From positions 558,001 through 622,000 of the forward strand of contig OZ245061.1 of assembly GCA_965224755.1 (NCBI GenBank): DNA of 64,000 bases, read 5' to 3'. The notes under the pieces are model-generated. The model did no database searches. It worked only from the letters and a program-made list of their open reading frames with translations, and was not told where the DNA came from. The position numbers and the translations under genes were made by a program. This document shows positions 55,342 to 64,000 of this stretch, in pieces (position 1 is the stretch's first letter; every line of letters starts with the position of its first letter). Origin of the DNA: Hellea sp965224755. GTDB lineage: Bacteria > Pseudomonadota > Alphaproteobacteria > Caulobacterales > Maricaulaceae.

Positions 55342-56001
55342 ATGCCTATCAGTATCGTTTTTGACCTTGACGGCACCCTTGTCGATAGCGCACCTGATTT
55401 GCATTATTGCGCCAATATTTTGATGGATGAAATGGGTTTGCCGCAACTTGATCTAAAAACTATAACCGGATTTATCGGTCACGGGATCGGGCCATTAGTC
55501 AGCGCGGCTTTGGCCCATAATGGTAAGCCTCAAACGGGCGCGGCGTTGAATAAAACTATAGATCGGTTTAGTGATATATATGCGGCTGACCCGGCCAAAT
55601 TTTGTCAACCCTTTATGGGCGTGATGGATACGCTTGAAACATTAATGACGGAGGGGCGCAAAATGGCCATTTGTACCAATAAGGCCTATCGTTTGGCGCG
55701 GCTTGTGGTGGACGCTATTGGTCTTGATCAATTTTGCCCCGTGCTGGTCGGCGGGGATAGTATGCCTTTGCGAAAACCTGATCCTGCGCCATTATATGAA
55801 TCCGTGCGCTTGCTTGGGGATGATTTTTGTCTTTATGTGGGCGATAGCGAGACCGATGCAGGCACGGCTGAGAATGCTGCGGCGCCCTTCATGTTGCATA
55901 CGCAAGGTTACCGCAAAACGCCGGTGCATAAGCTCTATCACAGCGCAAAATTTTCTAGTTGGACTGAGTTTTTGCCGTGCCTAAAAGACTTGCGCTTATG
56001 A
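55342..56001 (+). CDS. gph: Phosphoglycolate phosphatase (HAD family)
   Basis: 219 residues. HAD motif I DLDGTLVDSAPDL at the N-terminus, motif II near CTNKA, Lys in RKPDPAP, and motif IV YVGDSETDAGTAENA. Calvin-cycle clusters often carry this gene (cbbZ) to remove 2-phosphoglycolate made by RuBisCO oxygenation, which fits here. I start at ATG 55342 after GGAAG; a GTG at 55312 inside the previous gene is an alternative. Confidence 0.9.
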   Translation: MPISIVFDLDGTLVDSAPDLHYCANILMDEMGLPQLDLKTITGFIGHGIGPLVSAALAHNGKPQTGAALNKTIDRFSDIYAADPAKFCQPFMGVMDTLETLMTEGRKMAICTNKAYRLARLVVDAIGLDQFCPVLVGGDSMPLRKPDPAPLYESVRLLGDDFCLYVGDSETDAGTAENAAAPFMLHTQGYRKTPVHKLYHSAKFSSWTEFLPCLKDLRL

Positions 56002-56113
56002 CACTTAAGGTTTTGGCTTTGATGTGAACAGAACGCGGGTCGAACCCGAAAGAGCACATTTACATGCGCTTAATGCGGCATTTAAATAACGCGGCTATTT
56101 TGACAAATAATGA

Positions 56114-56190
<77 letters not shown>

Positions 56191-56312
56191 TTAGAGAGCG
56201 TCATATATGGGGGGCGAGTCGCTTTATCAAGCGGTAACTGTTGCAAAACTGAATTTATATCTGCCAGTGCATTGTTAAATCCGCCGACTTCCTCCACGCT
56301 CAAATGATTGAT

Positions 56313-56786
56313 TTACAAAGTCAGGGCCATATAGCGTGAACAGCCCATCGGGTTGTCGTAATAACGCTCAATATCGGTAAAGCCCAAACCTTCGTAAACC
56401 GCATTCGCGCTGGTCAGTCCGGGGTCTGTATCTAGGAACATTTGTTTATAGCCGCGCGCCCGCGCATCTGCGATGGAGGCTTCCGTCAGCTTTAATCCCA
56501 ATTTTTGGCCGCGTCCGGCGGGGCGGCAATAGAGACGCTTTAATTCGCAGACGCCTTCTTTGAAAGGTTTGATACCGCAAGCCGCAACGGGCCTATCGTC
56601 CAGCTTTGCAAGGAAAAGTGCGTCATAAATATACGGAAACTCGGCAAATTCTTTTTCTGTGCCTTGAAAATTCAACGACTCGCCAAGATAGTCTTCGATA
56701 AAGCGCATATATTCCGTAAAAATGGATTTAACCGCCGCGATATCCTCGGGGGATGTGGCTTGGCTCAATGTCACAATAGCGCTCAT
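56313..56786 (-). CDS. GNAT-family N-acetyltransferase
   Basis: 157 residues. Acetyl-CoA-binding motif A: ELKRLYCRPAGRGQKLGLKLTEASIADARARGYKQMFLDTDP, with the R/QxxGxG/A-like RPAGRGQKLG near 86-95, and motif B SANAVYEGLGF. Substrate unknown. 27 nt beyond it begins the PodJ-like gene, same strand. Confidence 0.85.
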   Translation of the reverse strand: MSAIVTLSQATSPEDIAAVKSIFTEYMRFIEDYLGESLNFQGTEKEFAEFPYIYDALFLAKLDDRPVAACGIKPFKEGVCELKRLYCRPAGRGQKLGLKLTEASIADARARGYKQMFLDTDPGLTSANAVYEGLGFTDIERYYDNPMGCSRYMALTL

Positions 56787-56824
56787 AAAAGTGCCATATC
56801 AATTCACTCAAGAATGTAAATCTA

Positions 56825-59299
56825 TTATGCGCCGGAGGCCAATTCCAAACGGTCAATCAGATCGGTATTCACCCGGCCTGTTTCGGGCAGGCTATTACTG
56901 CGCTCAAAACTGATAATGGCGGCTTTGGTGCGAGGCCCGATAGAGCCGTCAGCGCCGCCAATATCAAAGCCAATTTCGGCGAGCAATTGCTGGGCGCGGC
57001 GCACTTGTGTGACTTGCCGGGCCTTTTCATTGTTTACCTTGGCCCAAGGGACATTGCGGAAAATGCCATTGGCAGCTTCGTCAATTTTGACGGGTGTAAA
57101 TTTTGCGGCCCGCGCCGCCGCGGCCGTCACATCAGCTTCGGGTAGCGTATCACTGAGGACGCCCACCCGTGTTTTGGCAAATTGGTCTCCTTGTGTGGCG
57201 GCAATGGAATACCAGACAAAGGCATCGGGAACATTTTTAGGCAGGCCTTGGCCGCTCTCAAATAAGACGCCGAGATTAAATTGCGAGTCGACGACGCCGC
57301 GCTCGGCTGCTTTTTCAAACCATTTGGCGGCGGTCGGCAGATCGGTTTTTACCCCGCCCCGGCCTTCGGCGTAATATAATGCGAGGTCATGCATGGCGAT
57401 GCGGTTACCATTACGGGCCGCGCGCTCTGTTAGCTGGCGCGCCATCTCGGAGTCTTGCGCCACGCCTTCGCCGATCTCGTATAATTTCGCGAGGCGGTAT
57501 TGCGCGGCAGGTTGGTTCTGATTTGCGGATTTGCGGATAAGGTCAACGCCTTCATCTGTGCGGCCTTGTTCCAAATAAGACAGGCCGAGTTGGAATTGCG
57601 CAATTTTATTGCCTGCCGATACCGCTGCCGTCAATGTCTTGGCGGCTTCGCCCTTGGCCGGGATATTTACAGCCCGGTTATCGGCATAATCACCGATGGG
57701 CGCGATAGTGATATTGGGCGCATTGATATTTTGTACTGCCGTTGGAATGCTAACGGGCGCGCCGCCTTGTTCTATTATCGGCGCAGCGGCAGTCAAATCT
57801 GTAGGGGCTTTATCGCCGCCCATCAGGCCTTTAATGGCAATTAACCCAATAACGGCAACCCCTGTTGCCAATGCCGCAACGCGTAGATTGCGGCCTGTAA
57901 GTTTGGGCAGGTTGCTTAATTTATCGCCAAGCTTTCCGGTGCCGGGGCCGGGGCCGCCAATACGGGCCTTATCCATTGTTGGGTGGCCCTCGGCATAGGC
58001 CGGATCGGCATAGGGCATATTGAGGGCGGGCGGCGTATTATCGCTGGGCGTAAAGGGCGGCGGGCTTTGCTGTGTTAACGGCTCACCGGCGGGAGGGTCG
58101 GCGGCATCAAAATGATGCGCTGCTGGCGGGGCTGATGCTTGCGGAGGTGTCTGAACAGGCTGCGGGGTTGGCAGCATTGTCGCCGGATCAAATTCCAGCG
58201 GCATATGGGCTTCGCGCTCAGGCGGCGGCGGGTCTGTTTTCTGAACTTCGGTTAGGTAAGGATTAGGCGGCGCGGCCGGGGCGGCGGCTGAAGGTAGCGG
58301 CGCCGGGGTGAAAGCATCCATGATTTTGGCTTGCATCGCGGAGGCTCCGGCCACGCCCAAAACTTGCGCTGGGCGGTGTTCTTGGACACGGTTCTCTTCG
58401 ATATAGGCGGCCTGTTCGGTTTGTTGATGTTCAGCGACCTGCTCGGGAATATTAGCAATGCCATATTCCAGCTCTTCAATACGCGAAGCCAGCCCGTTCA
58501 TCATGCGCTCAAGACGCTGGGTGTCAGCCGCATTATTGCCGTCAACAGATTGCTCTAAGCCCTCCACGCGGCGGTCAAGATTGGCGCGATATTGCTCAAA
58601 CTCGGTCTGGGTTTGCAGCGCAATCTCGGAGACCTTCTCGCGAATGCTTACGCTTCCGGCTTCGCCGTGTTTTTTGAGCTCATCTGTGATTTGCGCCATC
58701 TTATCGCCGATCTGGCCAAAGGCGGCAGCGCTGTCAGTTTCAATGATTTCAATCCGCTCGGACAGAGCAGCGCTGGCCGCTTTGCGGGCGTCTTCTTCGG
58801 TCTTGAACCGCGCATCAATAGCGGTGGCAAGATTGGCGAGGTAGCGGTTGATTTTGGCAATGGCGGTCGCTTGGGCGGCTTCGGATTCCGAGAGGCGCTG
58901 GTCGGCGCGAGTGAGCGCAGATTGCAAGCCCTCCGCCGTTGGGTTGTCGAGCACGGATTTAAGTTCGGCACTCACGTCGGCTTGGGTTTGAGCGGCCATA
59001 TCGGTTAGCTTGGCCGAGAGTTGATTAACTTTGCGCGTGAGGGCGGCTTTTTGCGCGGTGCTGTCTTTCTTGCTGCGGCTGCCAAGGGCTTCAACAGAAG
59101 ATTCCAGAGCCGCCACGCTTTTGCGGGTCAGCGCATCGGTGCGTTTCATGCGGGTTTCGAGAGCGGCGATGGTTTTATGCAATGAGCCGAGCGTCGGTTT
59201 TGCGGCAGCTCTTACTTTAGGTTTAACGGGGGCTTTAGAGGCGGCTTTCGCGGGTGATTTGCGGCGGTGTGGTGGTTTTTTGGACGTCGATTTTGTCAT
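56825..59299 (-). CDS. PodJ-like polar organiser with Sel1 repeats and peptidoglycan-binding domain
   Basis: 824 residues. Order: basic Lys/Ala/Pro-rich N-terminus (1-40), long coiled coil (about 40-310), Pro-rich linker (about 330-460), single membrane helix (about 470-488), Sel1/TPR repeats in the periplasm (about 560-710, AQFQLGLSYLEQGR, AQYRLAKLYEIGEG, SQFNLGVLFESGQG), and a C-terminal peptidoglycan_bind_1 domain (QQLLAEIGFDIGGADGSIGPRTKAAII). This is the architecture of Caulobacter PodJ, which directs flagellar and pilus pole development. Family assignment rests on architecture; sequence identity was not tested. Confidence 0.8.
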   Translation of the reverse strand: MTKSTSKKPPHRRKSPAKAASKAPVKPKVRAAAKPTLGSLHKTIAALETRMKRTDALTRKSVAALESSVEALGSRSKKDSTAQKAALTRKVNQLSAKLTDMAAQTQADVSAELKSVLDNPTAEGLQSALTRADQRLSESEAAQATAIAKINRYLANLATAIDARFKTEEDARKAASAALSERIEIIETDSAAAFGQIGDKMAQITDELKKHGEAGSVSIREKVSEIALQTQTEFEQYRANLDRRVEGLEQSVDGNNAADTQRLERMMNGLASRIEELEYGIANIPEQVAEHQQTEQAAYIEENRVQEHRPAQVLGVAGASAMQAKIMDAFTPAPLPSAAAPAAPPNPYLTEVQKTDPPPPEREAHMPLEFDPATMLPTPQPVQTPPQASAPPAAHHFDAADPPAGEPLTQQSPPPFTPSDNTPPALNMPYADPAYAEGHPTMDKARIGGPGPGTGKLGDKLSNLPKLTGRNLRVAALATGVAVIGLIAIKGLMGGDKAPTDLTAAAPIIEQGGAPVSIPTAVQNINAPNITIAPIGDYADNRAVNIPAKGEAAKTLTAAVSAGNKIAQFQLGLSYLEQGRTDEGVDLIRKSANQNQPAAQYRLAKLYEIGEGVAQDSEMARQLTERAARNGNRIAMHDLALYYAEGRGGVKTDLPTAAKWFEKAAERGVVDSQFNLGVLFESGQGLPKNVPDAFVWYSIAATQGDQFAKTRVGVLSDTLPEADVTAAAARAAKFTPVKIDEAANGIFRNVPWAKVNNEKARQVTQVRRAQQLLAEIGFDIGGADGSIGPRTKAAIISFERSNSLPETGRVNTDLIDRLELASGA

Positions 59300-59475
59300 A
59301 GTCCCCTGAACCCTTCATCCATAGCCAAACGCGAATCCGAAGCTTCCCGCCATTAGAGGGCCAATAAACAGCGATTGTGGTTAATGCGGGGTTAAGACGT
59401 TAACCTTTTGCGCCGTATTTCTGGGGTTTTTCGGGCTTATAACAGAAAACCCAGAGTTTTCCGGCGATTGCCGGA

Positions 59476-59504
59476 TTGACGTTAACGTCAACGTCAACTA
59501 TAGG
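59476..59504 (+). promoter_or_regulatory. MerR operator overlapping the promoter
   Basis: Perfect 16-bp palindrome TTGACGTTAACGTCAA (59476-59491) contains the -35 TTGACG; the -10 TATAGG lies 17 nt after it (59499-59504). Similar operators are bound by LiuR-type MerR regulators of acyl-CoA and branched-chain catabolism. Transcription would begin at or beside the merR ATG, so the mRNA may be leaderless. Confidence 0.65.
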
Positions 59505-59509
59505 GCGCT

Positions 59510-59992
59510 ATGCCAGTGACTCCTCATCAGCAACCCAAAACCCAAAGCTGGGGTATTCGCGGGTTTTCAGATATGTTCGATGTCACGCCGCGCGCTATCC
59601 GGTTTTATGAAGATAAGGGTTTGCTTGCCCCTGAACGGGCGAGCGGGCATCGGGTTTTTTCCGATAGCGATAGGGCGCGTATGGAGAAAATTCTCTGCGC
59701 CAAACGTATTGGGTTCTCGCTCGAAGATATTAAACAGTTTTTAGAGGTGACAGACGGCGAGGTCACCGACCCGGATGAGCTTGTGCGCCGTAAATCCGGT
59801 TTTGAAGCTGTGATTACCCGTCTGCGCCGTAAACGCCGCGATATCGAAATTATTACCAAAGACATGCAGGATTTATGCGCCGTGATTGACGATTATATGA
59901 TCACCGCGCCGGCATCGGGCGTGTTTCAATTCGCCGAAGCCTATGCTGCGAAATTTCGCCAAACCATGAATGAAGACTTTTTACAAACTTAA
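59510..59992 (+). CDS. MerR-family regulator of the acyl-CoA operon
   Basis: 160 residues. N-terminal MerR HTH: FDVTPRAIRFYEDKGLLAPERASGHRVFSDSDRARMEKILCAKRIGFSLEDIKQFLE (about 23-80), then a coiled coil for dimerisation. No Cys-rich metal site, so an acyl-CoA or other small-molecule sensor is likely. It is the first gene of the operon and sits immediately behind its probable own operator. Confidence 0.9.
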   Translation: MPVTPHQQPKTQSWGIRGFSDMFDVTPRAIRFYEDKGLLAPERASGHRVFSDSDRARMEKILCAKRIGFSLEDIKQFLEVTDGEVTDPDELVRRKSGFEAVITRLRRKRRDIEIITKDMQDLCAVIDDYMITAPASGVFQFAEAYAAKFRQTMNEDFLQT

Positions 59993-60024
59993 CGCCAACA
60001 AACAGACTAAACTGGGAGGACACC

Positions 60025-61815
60025 ATGCCGACATATAAAGCACCTATACGGGACCAAAAATTCCTACTGCACGAAGTGCTGGACCTTTCACGTTTTTCAG
60101 ACCTTGAGGGTTTCAAGGACGCCGATGCTGAAATGATTGACGCGATTTTGGAAGAAAGCGCCAAATTTGCCGAAAATGTTCTCACGCCGCTTAACCGGGT
60201 CGGCGACGAGCATGGCTGTGTGCGCAATGAGGACGGCAGCGTCACCACGCCGCCGGGGTTTCATGAAGCCTTTGACCATATGCGCGAAAATGGCTGGATG
60301 GGTCTTTCCGCCAGCCCGCAATATGGCGGCCAAGGCTTGCCAGGTGTTCTAGGGACGGCCTGCGGAGAAATGACATCTTCGGCCAATATGGCTTTCACCA
60401 TGTATCCCGGACTGACGGGCGGCGCCTCCAAAGCCATCTCCATTGGCGGCTCGGACGCCCAGAAAGATTTATACTTGCCGAAAATGTATTCGGGCGAATG
60501 GACAGGCACAATGAACCTGACTGAGAGCCATTGCGGGACTGATCTCGGTATGTTGAGAACCAAAGCTGTGCCGCAAGATGACGGCAGTTATAAAATTACC
60601 GGCCAGAAAATATTCATCTCGGCGGGCGAGCATGATATGGCGGATAATATCATCCATCTGGTTTTGGCTCGTATCGAAGGCGGCCCGGAAGGGGTGAAGG
60701 GTATTTCTCTCTTTATCGTGCCGAAAAACAAAGTCGGCGCAGACGGAAGTGTCGGCGAGCGTAACGGCGTCTCCTGCGGCTCTATCGAAGAAAAAATGGG
60801 CATTCACGGCAATTCGACCTGCGTGATGAATTTTGACGACGCGGTCGGCGAACTCATCGGCGAGGCGCATAAGGGCCTGAAAGTTATGTTTGTGATGATG
60901 AATGAGGCGCGTATGGGCGTCGGTATGCAGGGGCTTTGCCAGAGTGAAGTGTCCTATCAAAACGCGGCGATTTACGCCAATGACCGTCTTCAGGGCCGCT
61001 CATTGACGGGGCCTAAAAACGAAAATGGCCCTGCCGACCCTATTATTGTCCATCCCGATGTGCGCCGGATGCTGATGGATAGCCGCGCTTTTAACGAAGG
61101 CGGGCGTGCTTTTTTATACTGGCTGGCTTTGCAAGAAGATTTGGAAGTGCTCTCGCCCGACGAAAAAGTGCGCGAGCGGGCAGAGGATTACCTCGGCCTG
61201 ATGACGCCGGTGATTAAAGGCTATCTCACAGATATTGGGTTTAATAATTGCGTCAACGCCCAGCAGATTTACGGCGGTCATGGCTATATTGAAGAATGGG
61301 GCATGAGCCAATTTGTCCGCGACGCGCGTATTGCGCAAATCTATGAAGGCGCAAACGGTATTCAGGCGCTTGATCTTGTTGGCCGTAAACTCGCCCGAAA
61401 AGGCGGGCGCGCTTTGATGTCTATCTCGGCGGAAATTGAAGCTTTTGCCAAAGACAATGAAGGCGACGAGAATTTAAAACCGTTTATGGACGGCTTGCTC
61501 TTAGCTAAAAATAAATTGCAAACGGGCACGATGTGGCTGATGCAAAACGGCATGAGCAATCCGGATAATGCCGGAGCGGGCAGCGTCAATTATATGTATA
61601 TGCTTGGCATTTCCATGCTGTCTTATATGTGGGCGAGAATGGCTAAAGCCGCGCAGGCGCAAATTGACGCCGGAAATGACGACCCGTTCTACGCCGATAA
61701 AATTATCACTGGAAAATATTTCCTCGCGCGGATACTGCCGGATTTAGACTCCCATCTCGCCAAAATCCAAAGCGGGGCAGAGCCTGTCATGGCCTTGGCC
61801 GCAGACCGGTTTTAG
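60025..61815 (+). CDS. Acyl-CoA dehydrogenase, long DmdC/FadE-like
   Basis: 596 residues, the longer ACAD class with a C-terminal extension. LTESHCGTDLGMLRTKA and KITGQKIFISAGEHDM are FAD/acyl-binding blocks; catalytic Glu in QIYEGANGIQALDLVGRK near 430. MPTYKAPIRDQKFLLHEV at the N-terminus matches proteins annotated as DmdC (3-methylmercaptopropionyl-CoA dehydrogenase) or broad FadE-like enzymes. Which acyl-CoA is used cannot be told. GGGAGGAC precedes the ATG. Confidence 0.88.
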   Translation: MPTYKAPIRDQKFLLHEVLDLSRFSDLEGFKDADAEMIDAILEESAKFAENVLTPLNRVGDEHGCVRNEDGSVTTPPGFHEAFDHMRENGWMGLSASPQYGGQGLPGVLGTACGEMTSSANMAFTMYPGLTGGASKAISIGGSDAQKDLYLPKMYSGEWTGTMNLTESHCGTDLGMLRTKAVPQDDGSYKITGQKIFISAGEHDMADNIIHLVLARIEGGPEGVKGISLFIVPKNKVGADGSVGERNGVSCGSIEEKMGIHGNSTCVMNFDDAVGELIGEAHKGLKVMFVMMNEARMGVGMQGLCQSEVSYQNAAIYANDRLQGRSLTGPKNENGPADPIIVHPDVRRMLMDSRAFNEGGRAFLYWLALQEDLEVLSPDEKVRERAEDYLGLMTPVIKGYLTDIGFNNCVNAQQIYGGHGYIEEWGMSQFVRDARIAQIYEGANGIQALDLVGRKLARKGGRALMSISAEIEAFAKDNEGDENLKPFMDGLLLAKNKLQTGTMWLMQNGMSNPDNAGAGSVNYMYMLGISMLSYMWARMAKAAQAQIDAGNDDPFYADKIITGKYFLARILPDLDSHLAKIQSGAEPVMALAADRF

Positions 61816-61826
61816 GAGCAAACCCA

Positions 61827-62984
61827 ATGGCCGCCATAGATTTCAAAAACCCGGATTGGTATGACGAGGAAGATATCAATATCTTCCGCGAAGCCGTTTA
61901 CGGGTTTTACGCGCGCGAAATGGCGCCGCATTCGGAGAGCTTTCGCAAGAATAAAAAAGTCGACCGTAAATATTGGAAAATGGCGGGCGATATGGGTTTG
62001 CTGAACTGCGCTATCCCTGAAGAATATGGCGGCGGCGGCGGCGATTACCGCCACGAAATGATTATTATGGAAGAGCTGACCCGCGCCAATGTCGACGGCT
62101 TCGGCCTCTCGCTGCATAACGCCATTGTCGCGCCCTATATCCTGCATTTCGGCACCGAAGAGCAAAAGCAAAAATGGCTGCCAAAAATGGCCAGCGGCGA
62201 GCTTATCGGCGCGATTGCCATGTCCGAGCCGGGCACGGGGTCTGATCTTAAAAATATCAAAACTAATGCCAAGAAAAACGGTAATGGTTGGATAATTAAC
62301 GGTTCTAAAACTTTCATCACCAATGGCGGCACGGCTAATCTGATTATTGTCGTGGCCGACACAGGGGGCGAGGGCAAACATTCCAAATCACTTTTTGTGG
62401 TCGAGACGGACGATCTTGAAGGCTTCCGGCGCGGGCGTATTCTCGACAAGGTCGGCCTCGACGCACAAGATACAGCGGAGCTGTTCTTTGACGATATGAA
62501 AGTCCCGGCCGATGCTCTGCTCGGCGATGATACCGGTATGGGCTTTATCCAGTTGATGACAGAATTGCCGCAAGAGCGCCTCAACATTGCCGTGCAAAGC
62601 GTAGCGTTGATGGAAGCGGCGCTGGAAACCACGATTGAATATGTCAAAGAGCGCAAAGCTTTTGGCAAGCGCATTCTCGATTTCCAAAACACTCAATTTG
62701 AGCTGGCGGAATGTAAAACTCTTGCCACCATTGCCAAAACCTTTGTCTATGACTGCGTGGAAAAACACCTTCGCGGAGAGCTTGATACGGTCACGGCGTC
62801 AATGGCGAAATATTGGACGACGGATAAAGAATGCGAAATCATCGACCGCTGCCTACAGCTTCACGGCGGTTACGGCTTTATGAATGAATACCGCATCGGA
62901 CGCATGTTCCGCGATAGCCGCGTGCAAAAGATTTACGGCGGTACAAACGAGATCATGAAAATGGTCATTGCGCGTTCGCTTTAG
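61827..62984 (+). CDS. Acyl-CoA dehydrogenase, standard ACAD fold
   Basis: 385 residues. AMSEPGTGSDLKNIKTNAKK and WIINGSKTFITNGG are the flavin-binding blocks, ERKAFGKRILDFQNTQFELAE the helical core, and the catalytic Glu lies in KIYGGTNEIMK near 370. Substrate likely a short or medium chain. AGGAG overlaps the previous stop region, 11 nt before this ATG. Confidence 0.94.
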   Translation: MAAIDFKNPDWYDEEDINIFREAVYGFYAREMAPHSESFRKNKKVDRKYWKMAGDMGLLNCAIPEEYGGGGGDYRHEMIIMEELTRANVDGFGLSLHNAIVAPYILHFGTEEQKQKWLPKMASGELIGAIAMSEPGTGSDLKNIKTNAKKNGNGWIINGSKTFITNGGTANLIIVVADTGGEGKHSKSLFVVETDDLEGFRRGRILDKVGLDAQDTAELFFDDMKVPADALLGDDTGMGFIQLMTELPQERLNIAVQSVALMEAALETTIEYVKERKAFGKRILDFQNTQFELAECKTLATIAKTFVYDCVEKHLRGELDTVTASMAKYWTTDKECEIIDRCLQLHGGYGFMNEYRIGRMFRDSRVQKIYGGTNEIMKMVIARSL

Positions 62985-62993
62985 GAGGCAAAA

Positions 62994-63446
62994 ATAGGCT
63001 TTGATCCCCATATCTTTTTCGCCGCCGAAACCACGCCGCCCGCGCCCAAACATTTGGGTTGGACATTACTTGATTTCGATATGGAAACAGGCTGGGTTAA
63101 AGTCGGATTTACAGCCAAGCCGGAATTTCTCAATTTCCGGGGCCATGTTCAAGGCGGGTTTTTATCCGCCATGCTGGACGACACGCTCGCCCCGGCCATC
63201 TTGATAAAAACCAAAGGCAAGTTTCTCATGCCGACGATTGATCTACATACGCATTTCCTCTCCCCCGTCGCTTTGGGCGATATTACCTGCGAGGCCAATA
63301 TAGTAAAATTGGGCCGCAAAATCGCCTTCACCGAAGGCTCGCTATTTGACGCGGCAGGTAAATTATGCGCGCGCGCCAGCGCCAGCTCCATGCTGATCCC
63401 GGTGCCGGAGAATGTGGATATTCTCAATATGGGGAGTTCTGATTAA
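62994..63446 (+). CDS. PaaI-type hotdog thioesterase with apparent ATA start
   Basis: 150 residues counted from ATA. Hotdog fold: LNFRGHVQGGFLSAMLDDTLAPA carries the PaaI HxxGGxxxxxxD-type active site, followed by TIDLHTHFLSPVALGDITCEANIVKLGRKIAFTEGSLFD. It would release CoA from acyl-CoAs of this operon. The only ATG or GTG in this frame would cut into the fold; AGGAGG at 62983-62988 stands 5 nt before an ATA at 62994 that opens GFDPHIFFAAETTPPAPKHLGW. So the start is ATA or a mutated ATG; the usual alternative is TTG 63054. Confidence 0.78.
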   Translation: MGFDPHIFFAAETTPPAPKHLGWTLLDFDMETGWVKVGFTAKPEFLNFRGHVQGGFLSAMLDDTLAPAILIKTKGKFLMPTIDLHTHFLSPVALGDITCEANIVKLGRKIAFTEGSLFDAAGKLCARASASSMLIPVPENVDILNMGSSD

Positions 63447-64000
63447 ATGTATCCACCGCCTTATTATATCGATAATTCACCCGCCTTTTTGGCAGGCGTG
63501 ATGCGTGAGCATAGTTTCGCGGTGCTAACTACTATTGGCACAGACGGATTGCGTGCCACGCATTTGCCATTTGTGTTAAAAGATGAAGGTGAACGCGGAA
63601 CGCTTTACGGCCATCTCGCGCGGCAAAACCCCCAAGCGCACGATTTGGACGGCTCGCATGAGGCGATGATAATGTTCTCTGGCCCGCACGCTTATATTTC
63701 TGCCAGCTGGTATGACAATCCCGCGCGCCAAGTTCCAACGTGGAATTATATTAGCGTTCAGGCCAAAGGGTATCCGGTGGCTTTACCGCGCGCGGATTAC
63801 ATGCCGGAAATGGAAGCTTTAGTCGCCCAGTATGAACCCGAAGGCGATTGGCAGATAAATAATGCGCAGGATTACGCCGAAAAAATTATGGCAGGTATTG
63901 TCTATTTCAAAATGGAAATAGAGAGCCTGCAAGGCGCAAGAAAAATGAGCGCAAATAAAAATAAAAATGAACATGCCAATGTGATCAAAGAATTGATTGC
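63447..64000 (+). CDS. PaiB-like FMN-binding protein (cut by window end)
   Basis: At least 184 residues; no stop before the window ends. MYPPPYYIDNSPAFLAGVMREHSFAVLTT at the start, GPHAYISASWYDNPARQVPTWNYISVQAKG in the middle and a C-terminal NIVYFKMEIES-like strand (seen as GIVYFKMEIESLQGARKMS) match the PaiB FMN-binding family, annotated as transcriptional repressors or flavin-linked proteins. Its ATG follows the thioesterase TAA without a gap, so it belongs to the same operon. Confidence 0.85.
   Translation, partial: MYPPPYYIDNSPAFLAGVMREHSFAVLTTIGTDGLRATHLPFVLKDEGERGTLYGHLARQNPQAHDLDGSHEAMIMFSGPHAYISASWYDNPARQVPTWNYISVQAKGYPVALPRADYMPEMEALVAQYEPEGDWQINNAQDYAEKIMAGIVYFKMEIESLQGARKMSANKNKNEHANVIKELI

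Overview
The window is a piece of an alphaproteobacterial chromosome. Evidence: a flagellar cluster with the alphaproteobacterial regulators FlaF and FlbT and a DUF1217 gene, CtrA-like TTAA-N7-TTAA boxes near flagellar promoters, a 16S-tRNA-Ile-tRNA-Ala-23S-5S operon, a PodJ-like polar organiser and a Calvin-cycle (cbb) cluster. I cannot place the genus. No origin, prophage, transposase or CRISPR array was seen.

Region 1 (1-29577) is a near-complete flagellar locus: switch and export (fliH, fliN, fliP, fliG, fliM, fliI, fliQ, flhA, fliR, flhB), stator (motA, motB), rod and rings (flgB, flgC, flgF, flgG, flgA, flgH, flgI, fliE, fliL, a FlgJ-type rod factor), hook and junction (flgE, flgD, fliK, flgK, flgL), one flagellin with flaF and flbT, and three less familiar genes: a 601-residue exported helical protein between motA and flgF, an FlgN-like gene and a coiled-coil gene in the fliJ position. 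fliF probably ends at base 12.

Region 2 (29578-37970) holds a LuxR-type solo regulator, a small unknown protein, an XRE regulator, a PAS-REC response regulator, a strong candidate small RNA behind a CtrA-like box, a lipoprotein alkaline phosphatase and a large PKD/beta-helix lipoprotein. The start of the last gene is interrupted by three copies of a 10-bp repeat in a way that suggests phase variation.

Region 3 (37975-49769) is an rRNA operon followed by an unusual island. Immediately after the 5S terminator lie a peptidase-containing ABC exporter, two double-glycine-leader peptides (one proline/arginine-rich with two Cys, one glycine-rich whose predicted mature N-terminus looks like a TonB box), a PrsW-like membrane protein and an HlyD adaptor. 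A second, truncated 23S 3' end (589 nt, identical to the full gene) plus a second 5S and terminator follow. The layout is a direct-repeat-flanked, 6100-bp-period unit, as expected for single-crossover integration into, and possible excision from, the rrn operon.

Region 4 (49848-56001) is a Calvin/pentose cluster: cbbR divergent from cbbF, cbbP, fba, rpe, a thioredoxin-fold gene and gph. RuBisCO is not in the window. Region 5 (56114-64000) has tRNA-fMet, a GNAT protein, a PodJ-like protein and a MerR-led acyl-CoA oxidation operon (two acyl-CoA dehydrogenases, a hotdog thioesterase apparently starting at ATA, and a PaiB-like FMN protein cut by the window end).
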